Assembly: GCA_018985225.1 (NCBI GenBank)
Contig: JADGIF010000187.1
Coordinates: 1-15,604 of the forward strand
Source: Amoeboradix gromovi
Lineage: Eukaryota > Sanchytriomycota > Sanchytriomycetes > Sanchytriales > Sanchytriaceae
DNA length: 15,604 nt
Reading direction: 5' to 3'
Of this stretch, positions 15,351-15,604 are shown piece by piece; within the stretch, counting starts at the first letter, position 1, and each line of letters opens with the position of its first letter. The position numbers and the translations under genes are program-made. The notes under the pieces are model-generated. The model had not been told where the DNA came from. It was given only the letters and a program-made list of their open reading frames with translations, and did no database searches.

Positions 15351-15604
15351 TGTTTGGTTATTCTATCTTTGTGATTTAGCATTGCCATCATTTTTGAGCG
15401 GATTCAATTAAATTGGCCTCGAGTCCTATCTATCCTTTTTTACTTTTGGGACACCAAATATAAAAACTAGACTCTCGTTTTTAAAGGAGGCGCTCCATAT
15501 GGAGGAAATGCTATCATTTATAAAAGATCTTCTATTATACCAATTTTCTTTCATTGATTGTATTCCTCTTTTCAAAATAAAACTAAAAGACCCTGCATCA
15601 CGTT
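15254..15604. other. right edge with T2 terminus
   Basis: It contains the end of the coiled-coil remnant, the T2 terminus at 15448-15472 and a perfect 12-base palindrome, CTCCATATGGAG, at 15493-15504. No further gene is visible before the window ends. Confidence 0.45.
15448..15472 (+). repeat. terminus T2, right-edge copy
   Basis: It starts GGGACACCAAATATAAAAAC and keeps CTAGAC after it, as at 12464. It either opens an element that continues beyond the window or closes one starting at 12857. Confidence 0.7.

Noticed and set aside
1-15604. tRNA, rRNA or CRISPR array
   Set aside because: I saw no T-loop-like GTTCGAAT words in a tRNA context, no rRNA-like sequence and no regularly spaced repeats.

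Overview
The window looks eukaryotic. It is AT-rich and gene-poor, and it holds intron-poor genes for an ESCRT-III protein (CHMP1/Did2 family), a mitochondrial ribosomal protein (mL49/Img2 domain) and an AKAP7-like 2H phosphoesterase. The CHMP1 protein reads closest, from memory, to fungal Did2 and animal CHMP1. A fungus, perhaps early-diverging, is my best guess, but the sequence alone does not fix the species.

Layout. (1) 1-4634 is sparse host-like DNA: 2H phosphoesterase (799-1326, +), a dispersed repeat, CHMP1 (2093-2644, -) and mL49 (3752-4033, +), with long spacers that show no gene. (2) 4635-6963 is a broken mobile element. An IS630/Tc1-mariner-type DDE transposase is fused by a deletion to a Fanzor (eukaryotic TnpB homologue). 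The Fanzor has frameshifts, has lost the RuvC-I aspartate segment and has lost its C-terminal half. (3) 6927-10371 is a cluster of small genes separated by short direct repeats: a 42-residue ORF tail-to-tail with a trypsin-like protease, a coiled-coil protein, a Cys-rich putative zinc protein and a decayed ORF. (4) 10297-12538 holds two decayed genes tail-to-tail: a transposase-like protein with DUF7869-type motifs (+) and an unidentified gene (-). Inverted repeats of about 75 bp flank them. (5) 12464-15604 holds a possible 417-bp MITE, a C2H2 zinc-finger ORF, second copies of the repeats seen near the left end, and coding remnants.

The thread that ties the right two-thirds together is a 12-base word, GGGACAYCAAAT. 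It is present six times (four exact, two with one change) at 6927, 9007, 10371(-), 12464, 12880(-) and 15448, always at the edge of a gene block. It looks like the terminus of a transposon family. The Fanzor/mariner unit and several unrelated passenger genes share it, so the region may be a nest of cargo-carrying elements using common ends. Base composition alternates sharply between blocks, which also suggests nested insertions of different origin. Most element genes are broken; the protease, coiled-coil and Cys-rich genes have open frames, though two of them have doubtful 5' ends.
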